A stretch of DNA of 64,000 bases from UBA668 sp040081465 (GTDB lineage: Bacteria > Actinomycetota > Acidimicrobiia > Acidimicrobiales > Ilumatobacteraceae). This document shows, piece by piece, positions 24,052 to 32,573 of the stretch. The stretch covers positions 248,001 through 312,000 of the forward strand of contig JBEBGL010000003.1 of the NCBI GenBank assembly GCA_040081465.1, in the 5' to 3' direction. The notes under the pieces were generated by a model that saw nothing but the letters and a program-made list of their open reading frames with translations, had not been told where the DNA came from and made no database searches. Each line of letters opens with the position of its first letter. The first letter of the stretch is position 1. The translations under genes and the position numbers were made by a program.

Positions 24052-25167
24052 ATGAACTTTGCCTTCACCGAAGAACAAGAAGAATTGCGCAAGACCGTGC
24101 GGTCGTTCCTCGAGAACAAGAGCAGCGAAGCCGCTGTGCGCGAGCAAATGGACACCGAAGCTGGTGTCGACGCCGCTGTCTGGAGCCAGATGGGCGACCA
24201 GATGGGTCTGCAGGGTCTTGCAATTCCAGAGGAGTTCGGTGGCTCAGGCTTCAGCTTCATCGAGTTGGGCATCGTGCTGGAAGAGATGGGGCGCGCCTTG
24301 CTGTGTGCGCCGTACTTCAGTTCTGTCGTGCTTGCCGCGAATGCGCTGATTCACAGCGGAGACGCCGACGCGAAGGCCGCACACCTGCCCGGCATTGCCA
24401 GCGGCGAGACCGTTGCCACGCTCGCGTTCACTGAGCCGAGCGGCAAGTGGGACGAGGCTGGCATCACGATGCAGGCGACTGGCAAAGGCAGCGACTGGAA
24501 ACTGACCGGCACCAAGATGTTCGTGCTCGACGGCCACACCGCGAGTTTGATCATCGTCGCCGCGCGAACCGACAAGGGCGTCACACTCTTCGCGGTCGAC
24601 GGTGCCGCCGCGGGTCTAACACGCACGTCGTTGTCGACGATGGACCAAACGCGCAAGCAGGCGAAGCTCGAGTTTTCCAACACACCAGCCACGCTGATCG
24701 GTAAAGAGGGCGAAGGCTGGAAGGTGCTCAGCACGGTGCTCGACTTGGCCGCGGTGGCTCTCGCTGCCGAACAGGTCGGTGGAGCGCAGAAGGTGCTCGA
24801 AATGGCCGTCGAATACGCGAAGGTGCGAGTTCAATTTGGCCGCCCAATCGGTTCGTTCCAAGCGATCAAGCACAAGTGTGCCGACATGTTGTTGGAAGTC
24901 GAGTCAGCGAAGAGCGCTGCGTACTACGCGATGTGGTGTGCCGCCGAGATGAACGACGAACTTCCATCGGTCGCTTCGTTGGCGAAGGCGTACTGCAGTG
25001 AGGCTTACTTCCATGCGACCGCCGAAAACATCCAGATCCACGGCGGCATTGGCTTTACGTGGGAACACCCGGCGCACCTCTACTTCAAGCGCGCTAAGAG
25101 CAGTGAGTTGCTGTTCGGCGACCCGACTTACCACCGCGAACTGCTCGCTCAGCGAATTGGCATCTGA
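24052..25167 (+). CDS. acyl-CoA dehydrogenase
   Basis: A 371-aa FAD-dependent acyl-CoA dehydrogenase. It has the N-terminal helix FTEEQEELRKTVRSF, the LAFTEPSGKWD flavin-binding strand, the RVQFGRPIGSFQAIKHKCADM helix, and the IQIHGGIGFTWEHPAHLYFKRAK block near the C-terminus. A typical FadE-like family member for a short, branched or steroid-derived CoA ester; the specific substrate is not assignable. The ATG is 6 nt after TACAGT, so the mRNA may be leaderless. No electron-transfer flavoprotein genes are in the window. Confidence 0.92.
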   Translation: MNFAFTEEQEELRKTVRSFLENKSSEAAVREQMDTEAGVDAAVWSQMGDQMGLQGLAIPEEFGGSGFSFIELGIVLEEMGRALLCAPYFSSVVLAANALIHSGDADAKAAHLPGIASGETVATLAFTEPSGKWDEAGITMQATGKGSDWKLTGTKMFVLDGHTASLIIVAARTDKGVTLFAVDGAAAGLTRTSLSTMDQTRKQAKLEFSNTPATLIGKEGEGWKVLSTVLDLAAVALAAEQVGGAQKVLEMAVEYAKVRVQFGRPIGSFQAIKHKCADMLLEVESAKSAAYYAMWCAAEMNDELPSVASLAKAYCSEAYFHATAENIQIHGGIGFTWEHPAHLYFKRAKSSELLFGDPTYHRELLAQRIGI

Positions 25168-25203
25168 GCCGCAGACGTGCCTTTGATCCAAGAGACGTAG
25201 ACA

Positions 25204-25683
25204 ATGGAGACGGTCACCTTGGTCTACCTCGTAGCCGCGGTGGTTGCTGTGTTCGTCATTGCAGCGGTGGTCGTTGGCCGCGAAGCCCACCGTTTAGATG
25301 CGGTCGCACCGCGCTCGGTGTACATACCTCAGGAAGCGGCTGAGTTCGTCGCTGAGTACTTGCCGTCCGAATCACAGGCACGACTTACCCCGGATGAACT
25401 CGAACTGCTGCTGACGTTTCACATGCGGTGGCTGCACTCAAAAGGTCTACAACCGAACGGTGTGGTCGATCGCCGGCAAGACATCGCCACACCCGTGATC
25501 ATCAACGAAGACACGCTGACCGGTTACCTACTCGGCGAAGCAGAGCGAAGTGGCGTCGAGATCATCGACGACGTCGATGTCGTCAACGTCGTCGATGCCC
25601 ACCTCGCGTACTTCGAAGCCATCGGTGCCGTCGGTCCGCGCGCAGACACCGACGCAGCTGGCGAGTTCCGTCAGCAGAGCTAG
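25204..25683 (+). CDS. conserved hypothetical single-span membrane protein
   Basis: A 159-aa protein with one N-terminal membrane helix (LVYLVAAVVAVFVIAAVVV) and a soluble domain containing LTPDELELLLTFHMRWL and an acidic EIIDDVDVVNVVDAHLAYFEAIGAV segment. I do not recognise a named family. The soluble part is predicted to lie in the cytoplasm or to be loosely held at the membrane. It follows the acyl-CoA dehydrogenase by 36 bases, and its TAG shares three bases with the stop of the convergent MDMPI gene (CTAG at 25680-25683). Confidence 0.75.
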   Translation: METVTLVYLVAAVVAVFVIAAVVVGREAHRLDAVAPRSVYIPQEAAEFVAEYLPSESQARLTPDELELLLTFHMRWLHSKGLQPNGVVDRRQDIATPVIINEDTLTGYLLGEAERSGVEIIDDVDVVNVVDAHLAYFEAIGAVGPRADTDAAGEFRQQS

Positions 25684-26480
25684 ATCATCATGTTGAATTG
25701 GCTGAGCACTCGCCGAGCCAACTCGCGATCACCACTGATCTGTGCGTCGACTCGATCGCTGGTGCGTCTGCCACCCGCAAGGACGATGAATGCTTCCGTG
25801 GTCAAGCCGATTGTGGCGAGTGGTGCGGTGCTCGGGTCGTCCACGAACTTGGCTCGACCGTTCTGGACTTCGCAGAAGATGTGCCGTTCAACGCCGTCGG
25901 TGATGTTGATCGCAACTGCGCCACCTTCGGGAGTTGCTGCGCGTTTGCCGACGACGATTGGGATCGTGCGCACTAGGCGATCGACCGTGTGCTCGGCGGC
26001 GGCGCCGGATAGGTTCCCCGCGCGACCCGTGGCACGGCGCATATCTTGCTCGTGCAGCCAACAGTCGAGCACGCGCACGTGAAGAAAGTCGGCGAGGGTA
26101 CCGGGACCCGTGGGAGTGATCGCCGGTTGCGCGAAGTACGCCTCGTCGCCAGCGCGCAACGTTTGAAGTCTGACGGCAACTAGCTCGTTCCACTCGCGAA
26201 GCACCTCGGCGCCGGTTGACGAGCGGCGCGCGTCCACCTCGTGCTCGTTCATTTGTCCTATGGGATTGCGGATGTAGTCGGGCAGCACAGCACGATGCTC
26301 GGTCGCTGCGAAACCCTGCATCATCCGTTCAATACCGATGAGGTGTGACAGGTTGTCCTGCACCGACCAACCGGGCAGATCGGTGGCTGTCTTCCATTCG
26401 GCCTCGGTGAGCTCGGCGCCCAACTTGCTTAGCGACTGCCAGCAGTCTTGGAGAATGTCGATCGTGTCGGTGGGGATCAT
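25680..26480 (-). CDS. mycothiol-dependent maleylpyruvate isomerase-like (MDMPI) protein
   Basis: A 266-aa protein of the DinB/MDMPI fold. The N-terminal metal-binding helix bundle is visible as DLPGWSVQDNLSHLIGIE, with a second block HVRVLDCWLHEQDMRRATGR supplying His and Glu ligands. The C-terminal portion (DPSTAPLATIGLTTEAFIVLAGGR) is the SCP2-like or MDMPI_C domain. Members use mycothiol as cofactor in actinobacteria. No aromatic degradation genes are adjacent, so the actual reaction is unknown. The start is ATG 26480, 6 nt after CAAACT. Confidence 0.82.
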   Translation of the reverse strand: MIPTDTIDILQDCWQSLSKLGAELTEAEWKTATDLPGWSVQDNLSHLIGIERMMQGFAATEHRAVLPDYIRNPIGQMNEHEVDARRSSTGAEVLREWNELVAVRLQTLRAGDEAYFAQPAITPTGPGTLADFLHVRVLDCWLHEQDMRRATGRAGNLSGAAAEHTVDRLVRTIPIVVGKRAATPEGGAVAINITDGVERHIFCEVQNGRAKFVDDPSTAPLATIGLTTEAFIVLAGGRRTSDRVDAQISGDRELARRVLSQFNMMI

Positions 26481-26517
26481 CGGGCGAGTTTGTCACCCGA
26501 CGACTAGCGTCGCTGCC

Positions 26518-27276
26518 TTGAACGGCAGCTTCGATTCGGGTGGCCTGCGCCTGGCGCGACATCTGGCGCGCCCCGCGGGGAAGACGGGTATTACGTCGGG
26601 CCTGATTCTGTGCCACGGGTTTCCGATCGGCCCGCTCGATGCGCGCCAGAGCGGCGGAACTTTTCCTGAGTTGATCGATCGAGTTGCGAGCGAACTCGGT
26701 TGGGTAGCGATGACGTTCACTTTTCGTGGCTGCGGCACGAGTGAGGGCGACTTCTCACTTCAGGGTTGGGTCGACGATCTGCGCGCGGCCATCGATCACC
26801 TTGTTCATGAGGCACAACCGTCCGGTGTCTGGTTGGTCGGCACGAACACGGGTGGCTCGATTGCGACGTGCGTGGCGGCCGACGATCCGCGCGTAGCCGG
26901 CGCCGCGTTGCTCAGCCCACGTGCCGACTTCGATGATTGGGCTGCACAACCAAGGCGACTTCTCGAACACGCACGCGAGATCGGTGCCGTACGCACTCCC
27001 GGGTTTCCGTCCAGCTTCGATGAGTGGGCGCGCGAGTTTCGCCGCTTTCGCCCCGTCGACGCGGCACATCGCGTCGCGCCGCGTCCGTTGTTGGTAATGC
27101 ACGGCGACGACGACGAAAGCGTTCCGACTGCCGATGCTCGCCAGCTGGCCGAGGCACACGGTTCGGCAGAGCTGCGACTCATCAGCGGAGCGGGCCACCG
27201 TCTGCGACACGACCCACGTGCAATTGCTGTCTTGCTCGGTTGGCTCGACCGACAACGCTCGGTCTTGGAGAGCTGA
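26518..27276 (+). CDS. alpha/beta-hydrolase fold protein with Asn at the nucleophile position
   Basis: A 252-aa alpha/beta-hydrolase. The strand-loop CHGFPIGPLD gives the oxyanion region, the acid is in HGDDDESVP, and the His is in SGAGHRLRHD. The nucleophile elbow reads VGTNTGG, so residue 110 (codon AAC at 26845-26847) is Asn where Ser is expected. The protein is therefore likely inactive as a classical serine hydrolase or has another role. The start is inferred as TTG 26518, which follows TAGCGT by 7 nt. Upstream open sequence overlaps the divergent MDMPI gene and is not coding. Confidence 0.8.
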   Translation: MNGSFDSGGLRLARHLARPAGKTGITSGLILCHGFPIGPLDARQSGGTFPELIDRVASELGWVAMTFTFRGCGTSEGDFSLQGWVDDLRAAIDHLVHEAQPSGVWLVGTNTGGSIATCVAADDPRVAGAALLSPRADFDDWAAQPRRLLEHAREIGAVRTPGFPSSFDEWAREFRRFRPVDAAHRVAPRPLLVMHGDDDESVPTADARQLAEAHGSAELRLISGAGHRLRHDPRAIAVLLGWLDRQRSVLES

Positions 27277-27315
27277 GGTCGCGCCAAGTGCAGCGATCAG
27301 GTTGATGAGACTTCA

Positions 27316-28305
27316 CTAACCGAAGTCGACGATGCCGTCAGGGTGTGTGGAGTGCCAACGCCAGGCTGATTCAATTATTTCGTCGAGCGAACGTTTCGCC
27401 GCCCAGCCAAGTGTCGTACGCGCTCTAGTGGGATCGGCGTAAGAGGCGGTCGGATCGCCGGCGCGCCGCGGTGCAATCGTGTACGGCACCACCTGTCCGC
27501 TGATGCGTTCCGTCGCGCGGATGATTTCGAACACGCTTGTACCGACACCTGTGCCCACGTTGAGAGTCGTGGTGCTTCCACCACGTGCGAGATAATCGAG
27601 TGCCGAGACATGCGCATCGGCGAGATCGTCGACGTGGATGTAGTCGCGGATGCAAGTGCCGTCGACGGTCGGGTAGTCCGTTCCAAACACCTCAACGGGT
27701 GGCCGCATCCCCAGTGTTGCTTTCATTACCAACGGCACAAGGTTTTGCGATCGGCTCCAGTCCTCACCGATGGTGCCATCGCTGCTGGCGCCGGCGGCGT
27801 TGAAGTAGCGGAGGTTCACCGCGCGCAGGTTGTGCGTCGTGCCATACCAACGAAGAATGCGCTCGACCATTGCTTTGGTTTCGGCGTAGACGCTCTCGGG
27901 CGCGACGGGTGAGTCTTCATCGACCGGAAGTGACATCGGTGAGCCGTTCACAGAGCAACTCGACGAGAACACGATCTCGCGTACCCCTGCAGCGAGCACG
28001 CCTTCCACCAGGTCGACCGATCCCGCCACGTTGTTCAGCCAGTATCGCTCGGGCTGTTCCATCGACTCGCCCACGGATTTGAACGCCGCGAAGTGGATGA
28101 CCTGCGTGACATTGTGTGAGCGGCATAGGTCGGTGACCAAAGCTTTGTCGTGAATGTTGCCGACCACCAAAGTCGCTTCGCGCACCGCGGCGCGTCGTCC
28201 GAGTTCCAGCGAGTCAAGCACGACAGCATTCCGTGCGTGGGTCTGCAGAATTCGCACGGTGTGTGAACCGATGTACCCGGCTCCACCGGTGACGAGGATG
28301 GTCAT
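27316..28305 (-). CDS. galE: UDP-glucose 4-epimerase
   Basis: A 329-aa extended SDR epimerase that interconverts UDP-glucose and UDP-galactose, feeding the polysaccharide locus. The NAD motif is TGGAGYIGSHT, the catalytic Ser lies in FSSSCSVNG, and the Tyr-x3-Lys is YAETK. The block NLRYFNAAGA is a GalE hallmark, as is NVGTGVGTSVFEII. Upstream is an 11-codon leader peptide whose stop overlaps the ribosome site (TAAGGAAGAG) of galE. A -10-like TATGCT lies further up at 28375-28380 (minus strand). Confidence 0.92.
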   Translation of the reverse strand: MTILVTGGAGYIGSHTVRILQTHARNAVVLDSLELGRRAAVREATLVVGNIHDKALVTDLCRSHNVTQVIHFAAFKSVGESMEQPERYWLNNVAGSVDLVEGVLAAGVREIVFSSSCSVNGSPMSLPVDEDSPVAPESVYAETKAMVERILRWYGTTHNLRAVNLRYFNAAGASSDGTIGEDWSRSQNLVPLVMKATLGMRPPVEVFGTDYPTVDGTCIRDYIHVDDLADAHVSALDYLARGGSTTTLNVGTGVGTSVFEIIRATERISGQVVPYTIAPRRAGDPTASYADPTRARTTLGWAAKRSLDEIIESAWRWHSTHPDGIVDFG

Positions 28306-28317
28306 GAAAGCTCTTCC

Positions 28318-28353
28318 TTAAGCCGGACAGAGTGGTGGTACGAGGCGTGTCAT
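28318..28353 (-). CDS. putative 11-codon leader peptide upstream of galE
   Basis: A short frame encodes MTRLVPPLCPA. AAGGAG (28358-28363 on the plus axis) precedes the ATG by four bases, a strong ribosome site. The TAA stop is the start of TAAGGAAGAG, the ribosome site of galE. A -10-like TATGCT is at 28375-28380. Translation of the leader could therefore control galE. It is too short to judge by coding statistics. Confidence 0.45.
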   Translation of the reverse strand: MTRLVPPLCPA

Positions 28354-28446
28354 GGATCTCCTTGCCCCTAGCCCAGCATACGGAATCGCGAAGTTCCCAC
28401 GTAGTCGGTCGAGCTGGCACGCCATCGTCGGAGTACGATGCCGCTC

Positions 28447-30123
28447 ATGAACGGTGCAACTGGCTTGTTGTCGCGCCGCGTTGATGCGATTCGCATGATG
28501 GATGGCGCCCAGTCGAAGCGGCTTGCAAACATCGCGCACATCGTCACGCTCGCCGTCGCTGCCGGCTGGATTCTCTTTACAAGCCGCCGCCAGTGGTTCT
28601 TTGGCGATGAGTGGGCCTTCTTCATCAATAGGCGAGAGCAGTGGGCAGCCGGCCACGAGATCGACGCAGTGATGCTGCCGCATAATGAACACTGGACGGC
28701 GTTACCAGCCGTCCTCTTCTTTGCGATGTTCAAGCTCTTCGGGCTGCACAGTTATCTGCTGTATCTGCTGCCGGTCGTTGCGGCCCATCTGGCTGCCGCA
28801 TTCAGCCTGCGCCTGATCCTGATTCGCATTGGTGTCGGGAACTGGGCATCGGCATTGTTTGTAACTCCCTTCGCGTTCTTTGGAGCGGGTGCCGAGAACC
28901 TCACCTGGGCTTTCCAAATTGCCTTTGTGGGTGCGGTGTCGTTCGGACTCGTGCTTTTGCTACTTGTATCCAACAAGAGCGCAACACTTAGACGGGATCT
29001 ACTGGCCATTACGGCCGGGGTCGGCGCGCTCATGTGTTCTGGGATGGGCATCCCGTTCGTCGTGGCCGCAGCGGTAGTGCTCGTCATCGACCGTTCGTGG
29101 CTACGACTCATCAGAGTGGTGGCGCCAATAGCTGTCATATTCGGACTGTGGTACTTGATTTGGGGCAGCGACAGCTCCTCGGGCCTACCGCCCGCGAGTC
29201 TCAAGGTCGTACCTCGCTTCGTGTGGACGGGATCGACGGCGACTCTTGAAGGCTTGACACAGTTACGCGGGATCGGCGCGGTGATTCTCGTTGGCTGTGT
29301 CGTTGTGCTTTGTCTGAAACCGCCTCAGCACGCGCTTGTGCTGGGCTGCGCCGCCGGTGCGGCTTCGATGTTCGTGCTCACTGCTCTTGGTCGTGCCGGG
29401 CTTGGGCAAGAGCAGGCGACCGCGTCGAGGTATACCTATATCGCTGGCGCACTTCTGCTTCCGGTGGTAGTTGCGGCTCTAAGGACAGCTACAGCGACTC
29501 AACCGCGAGCCTGGCTGGTAGCAGTCGTCTTCACTTCATGGGCTGCAGTCGGAAACGCAGCCGACATGTCATCGTTCACACAAGCCCGATACGACGTCGT
29601 TAATGGAGGCAGGCGCCGTATCGAAGCTGCAGCGTCGCTGCGCGACCTCGCCCTTATCGATCCAAACGCTGTGCCCGATCCGACGTACAACCCCAATCTC
29701 ACCGCGGGCGCTCTTCGCGCGTTGGTCGAAAGCGGCAAGCTCGATGTTCCCGACGAACTACCGACGCAAGACGTCCTAAGTGCGGCGGCTGCTCTACTTG
29801 TTCACGTTGGGCCGGTCGCCGCACCTCCAGAGACAAGTCGGGGCGACGTCACCACGTCAGCGCCGCTTGACTATGAGAATTGTGTCTTCGGTACCGGCGC
29901 GGGAGTTACTTTGAATGTTCGCGATGCGGTAACCCTTCAGATTCAAGGATGGGTCGGCGCGATTGTTCAGATCGCAGCGCTCACCCCCTCAGGAGAGCAA
30001 GGCCCAATAATGGCATTCGCAATTCAGGATGCGATCACCCCGATCGAGATCTACAGCACGGAGTTTCCGATCTTGCTCGTCCTTCCAGAAGCGGTACGAC
30101 TATGCGGAATCGTGGTGGCTTGA
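28447..30123 (+). CDS. polytopic membrane protein, GT-C-like
   Basis: A 558-aa integral membrane protein with about ten hydrophobic helices followed by a soluble C-terminal domain of about 170 residues. The first loop carries FFGDEWAFF, which fits the acidic motif of GT-C (ArnT/PMT-like) glycosyltransferases. An envelope sugar transferase using a lipid-linked donor is plausible but not proven. ATG 28447 is chosen because TACGAT ends 7 nt before it; ATG 28438 would overlap that hexamer. The next gene, a methyltransferase, starts one base after the stop (TGAAATG), so they are coupled. Confidence 0.72.
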   Translation: MNGATGLLSRRVDAIRMMDGAQSKRLANIAHIVTLAVAAGWILFTSRRQWFFGDEWAFFINRREQWAAGHEIDAVMLPHNEHWTALPAVLFFAMFKLFGLHSYLLYLLPVVAAHLAAAFSLRLILIRIGVGNWASALFVTPFAFFGAGAENLTWAFQIAFVGAVSFGLVLLLLVSNKSATLRRDLLAITAGVGALMCSGMGIPFVVAAAVVLVIDRSWLRLIRVVAPIAVIFGLWYLIWGSDSSSGLPPASLKVVPRFVWTGSTATLEGLTQLRGIGAVILVGCVVVLCLKPPQHALVLGCAAGAASMFVLTALGRAGLGQEQATASRYTYIAGALLLPVVVAALRTATATQPRAWLVAVVFTSWAAVGNAADMSSFTQARYDVVNGGRRRIEAAASLRDLALIDPNAVPDPTYNPNLTAGALRALVESGKLDVPDELPTQDVLSAAAALLVHVGPVAAPPETSRGDVTTSAPLDYENCVFGTGAGVTLNVRDAVTLQIQGWVGAIVQIAALTPSGEQGPIMAFAIQDAITPIEIYSTEFPILLVLPEAVRLCGIVVA

Positions 30124-30124
30124 A

Positions 30125-30772
30125 ATGAATTTTGATCGCATTTACGCATATCGATTCCGTGATGTCGACCAAGTGGCTCGGGCGCGGGTGTGGACAGAAA
30201 TCGCCCGATACCTCCATCGACGCCTCGGCGAACCATCGCGTGTGCTGGATCCAGCGGCCGGCCTCGGTGAGTTCATCGCGAACAGCCCCGCCGCTGAGCG
30301 TTGGGCGGTTGACATGATCGATCATGGACTGAGCAAGCTTGACGGGGTCACGGTTCGAATTCAGCCAATCCTGGAGGCCGATCTGCCCGATGCGTACTTC
30401 GACGCGGTGTTCGCGTCGAATCTTTTGGAACACTTTGCGAGCCCAGATGAGATCGCGCAGTTCCTTGAACGGATGTACGCATTGCTCAGGCCGGGAGGAG
30501 TCCTTGCAGTTATGGGACCGAACTTCCGGTACTGCAGCCGCGATTACTTCGACTGCGCGGACCACGTGTTGGCGCTTACTCACGTCGCCGTTTCGGAGCA
30601 CCTATACGGCGCGGGCTTTGAGGTGGACTCAGTCACCCCTCGCTTCTTGCCGTATTCTTTCCGCTCGGCACTTCCTGCCTCGGCGAGGCTCACCCGCGCG
30701 TATTTGAAAATGCCATTGCTGTGGAAAGTGCTCGGCAAGCAATTCCTTGTTATTGGTCGACGCCCGACCTGA
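30125..30772 (+). CDS. class I SAM-dependent methyltransferase
   Basis: A 215-aa methyltransferase of the type 11 kind. The SAM motif is VLDPAAGLGEFI, motif IV is VFASNLLEHFASPDEI, and LLRPGGVLAVMGPNFRY follows. It has no ribosome site of its own and starts one base after the GT-C-like gene, so translation is coupled. Position in the locus suggests methylation of a sugar or lipid intermediate. It converges on the epimerase gene at 30787. Confidence 0.8.
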   Translation: MNFDRIYAYRFRDVDQVARARVWTEIARYLHRRLGEPSRVLDPAAGLGEFIANSPAAERWAVDMIDHGLSKLDGVTVRIQPILEADLPDAYFDAVFASNLLEHFASPDEIAQFLERMYALLRPGGVLAVMGPNFRYCSRDYFDCADHVLALTHVAVSEHLYGAGFEVDSVTPRFLPYSFRSALPASARLTRAYLKMPLLWKVLGKQFLVIGRRPT

Positions 30773-30786
30773 CGACAACGGGAACG

Positions 30787-31809
30787 TTAAATTCGATTTT
30801 GCGCGACCGCTTCGGTAATCCATGGGATGACCTCGTCGAGCATCTCGTCCAGCGACACCTTTGCCTCGAAACCCAGAACGTCCCTGGCCTTTTCGACTGA
30901 TGGCACGCGTCGCTGAACGTCGTACTCGAACGCTTCATCACTCACAAAGCGAAACGGAACGTCCGGCCCCTTGATTTTCTTCCAGATGACCTCTGCAAGC
31001 TCAAGGACCGATGTCGACTGAGCCGTCGAGATGTTGAAGTCGTTGTTGAAGGCGAGCTCGTGTTCCATCGCGACGACAATTCCTTTGGCGACGTCGCCGC
31101 CGTACGTGTAGTGACGAATCTGGTTGCCTGCCCCAAGAATGTGTAAGGGATCCTGTCCCTTGACAATCTTCTGAACGAAGTCGGGTACCACATGACTCAT
31201 CGCCAACTTCACATTTCCGGAAAGTACTTCGGCATCGCCGAGGGCGCGGCCCTCGCCGACGCCGACACAGTTGAACGGCCTAACGATGGTGTACGGCAGT
31301 TGATACTGATCCCAGGCGGCCTTGGCGAAATACTCGACTGCGAGCTTCTGAAAACCGTAGGACGACAGCGGTGGAGCGATGCGTCGCTCGGACCCCTCGA
31401 CGCTTGGCCACTCATCGGCGCTTTCGAAGACCATGGATGAACTTAGGTACGTCACCTTTCGAAGACGACCAGCCGCGTGAGCCTTGATCGCGGCGTCGCA
31501 CGATGCCGCCATGATTCTTTCGTTGTTCGCTAGGAGATCGTACGCGTAGGCGTGGAAATAGCTGATGCCGCCGATCATCGCTGCTCCTGCAATGAAGTGA
31601 TCGCAGTCCTCCAGCAGCGAGGTCATCAGGTCGACGTCGCGACAATCGCCCTCGACAAACTTGTATTCGGGGTGACTGTCGTAGGACCGCGCCACTTTTC
31701 CATACTTGGAGTGGTTGTCGATTCCCACAACGGTGTGACCGCGTCCGAGAAGCTCCTGAACGATGTAGCCACCGATGAAGCCCGAGGAACCTGAGACTAA
31801 GACTCTCAT
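30787..31809 (-). CDS. NAD-dependent nucleotide-sugar epimerase/dehydratase
   Basis: A 340-aa extended SDR. The NAD site is VSGSSGFIGGYI, the catalytic region has YLSSSMVFESADEW and the Tyr-x3-Lys is given by SSYGFQKLAVE. RPFNCVGVGEGRAL and the HILGAGNQIRHYTYGGD block are usual in nucleotide-sugar epimerases. The start overlaps the stop of the upstream GT2 gene (ATGA). It ends the dehydrogenase-GT2-epimerase unit. Substrate not assignable; a UDP- or GDP-hexuronate epimerase is possible given the upstream dehydrogenase. Confidence 0.82.
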   Translation of the reverse strand: MRVLVSGSSGFIGGYIVQELLGRGHTVVGIDNHSKYGKVARSYDSHPEYKFVEGDCRDVDLMTSLLEDCDHFIAGAAMIGGISYFHAYAYDLLANNERIMAASCDAAIKAHAAGRLRKVTYLSSSMVFESADEWPSVEGSERRIAPPLSSYGFQKLAVEYFAKAAWDQYQLPYTIVRPFNCVGVGEGRALGDAEVLSGNVKLAMSHVVPDFVQKIVKGQDPLHILGAGNQIRHYTYGGDVAKGIVVAMEHELAFNNDFNISTAQSTSVLELAEVIWKKIKGPDVPFRFVSDEAFEYDVQRRVPSVEKARDVLGFEAKVSLDEMLDEVIPWITEAVAQNRI

Positions 31810-32573
31810 TCTTGAATTTCTCCTGTTGTGTCTTTTGTTCGCGAAATTTGCTCGACTCGAAAGTCGACAAGACGTTTTGGCCTTCCATACGCGAACAGGT
31901 ACCACCGCACATAGCGAGGTATCCACGCCCAAAGCTTGAAGTTCGACGTCCCGAATGCGCGGTCTAACCAAATCGTAGGAATTTCAGCGACGGGCAGGCG
32001 ATGTCGGCGAGCCTTCGCGACCATTTCGATACCGATCTCAAATCCCCGGTCGCTCTCGATGCCGACAGCCCTGACAAACGATGTTGAGTACGCCTTGAAC
32101 GAATTCGTAGCGTCTCGAGTGCCGACGCGAGCAAAGTGGTAGAGACTCAATCCGGCGAGCCTGGAGAGCATTGTTTTGAACGCTGGGCCGCCGACCTGTT
32201 GGCCAGATTTCGTATAGCGGCTCGCAGCCGCGACGACGACACCGCGTTCGACGAGACGCGTCAGCTGATCAATCTGCATCGGATCGTCAGATCCGTCCGC
32301 CATTGTGACAACGGCAACGGGCGAAGCCGCGTGGGTGATGCCGTAGTGAATGGCGTGCGCCGGGCCGGGACCGAAGGTGTTGAGCAACGCGCGAACGCGC
32401 GGTTCATGCTGTTGATAGGTGCGCAAGTACGGCAGTGTCAGGTCGTCGTCGCTGTCGTACACGACCAGTGCCTCTGCTTCGAGATGCACCGCTTCGAAAA
32501 TTCGGTCGAGGCACGCAACGATCTCGGGCCCCTCGTTGAACACCGGAATTACGATCGAGACCCGCGGACTCAT
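31806..32573 (-). CDS. GT2 glycosyltransferase, DPM1-like
   Basis: A 255-aa family 2 glycosyltransferase. It carries VSIVIPVFNEGPEI at the N-terminus, LVVYDSDDDLTLPYL for the nucleotide-binding acid pair, and VVTMADGSDDP as the metal-binding DxD-type motif. No C-terminal membrane helices are clear. Related enzymes transfer sugar to polyprenyl phosphate. It is coupled by ATGA overlaps to the nucleotide-sugar dehydrogenase upstream and the epimerase downstream. Confidence 0.85.
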   Translation of the reverse strand: MSPRVSIVIPVFNEGPEIVACLDRIFEAVHLEAEALVVYDSDDDLTLPYLRTYQQHEPRVRALLNTFGPGPAHAIHYGITHAASPVAVVTMADGSDDPMQIDQLTRLVERGVVVAAASRYTKSGQQVGGPAFKTMLSRLAGLSLYHFARVGTRDATNSFKAYSTSFVRAVGIESDRGFEIGIEMVAKARRHRLPVAEIPTIWLDRAFGTSNFKLWAWIPRYVRWYLFAYGRPKRLVDFRVEQISRTKDTTGEIQE

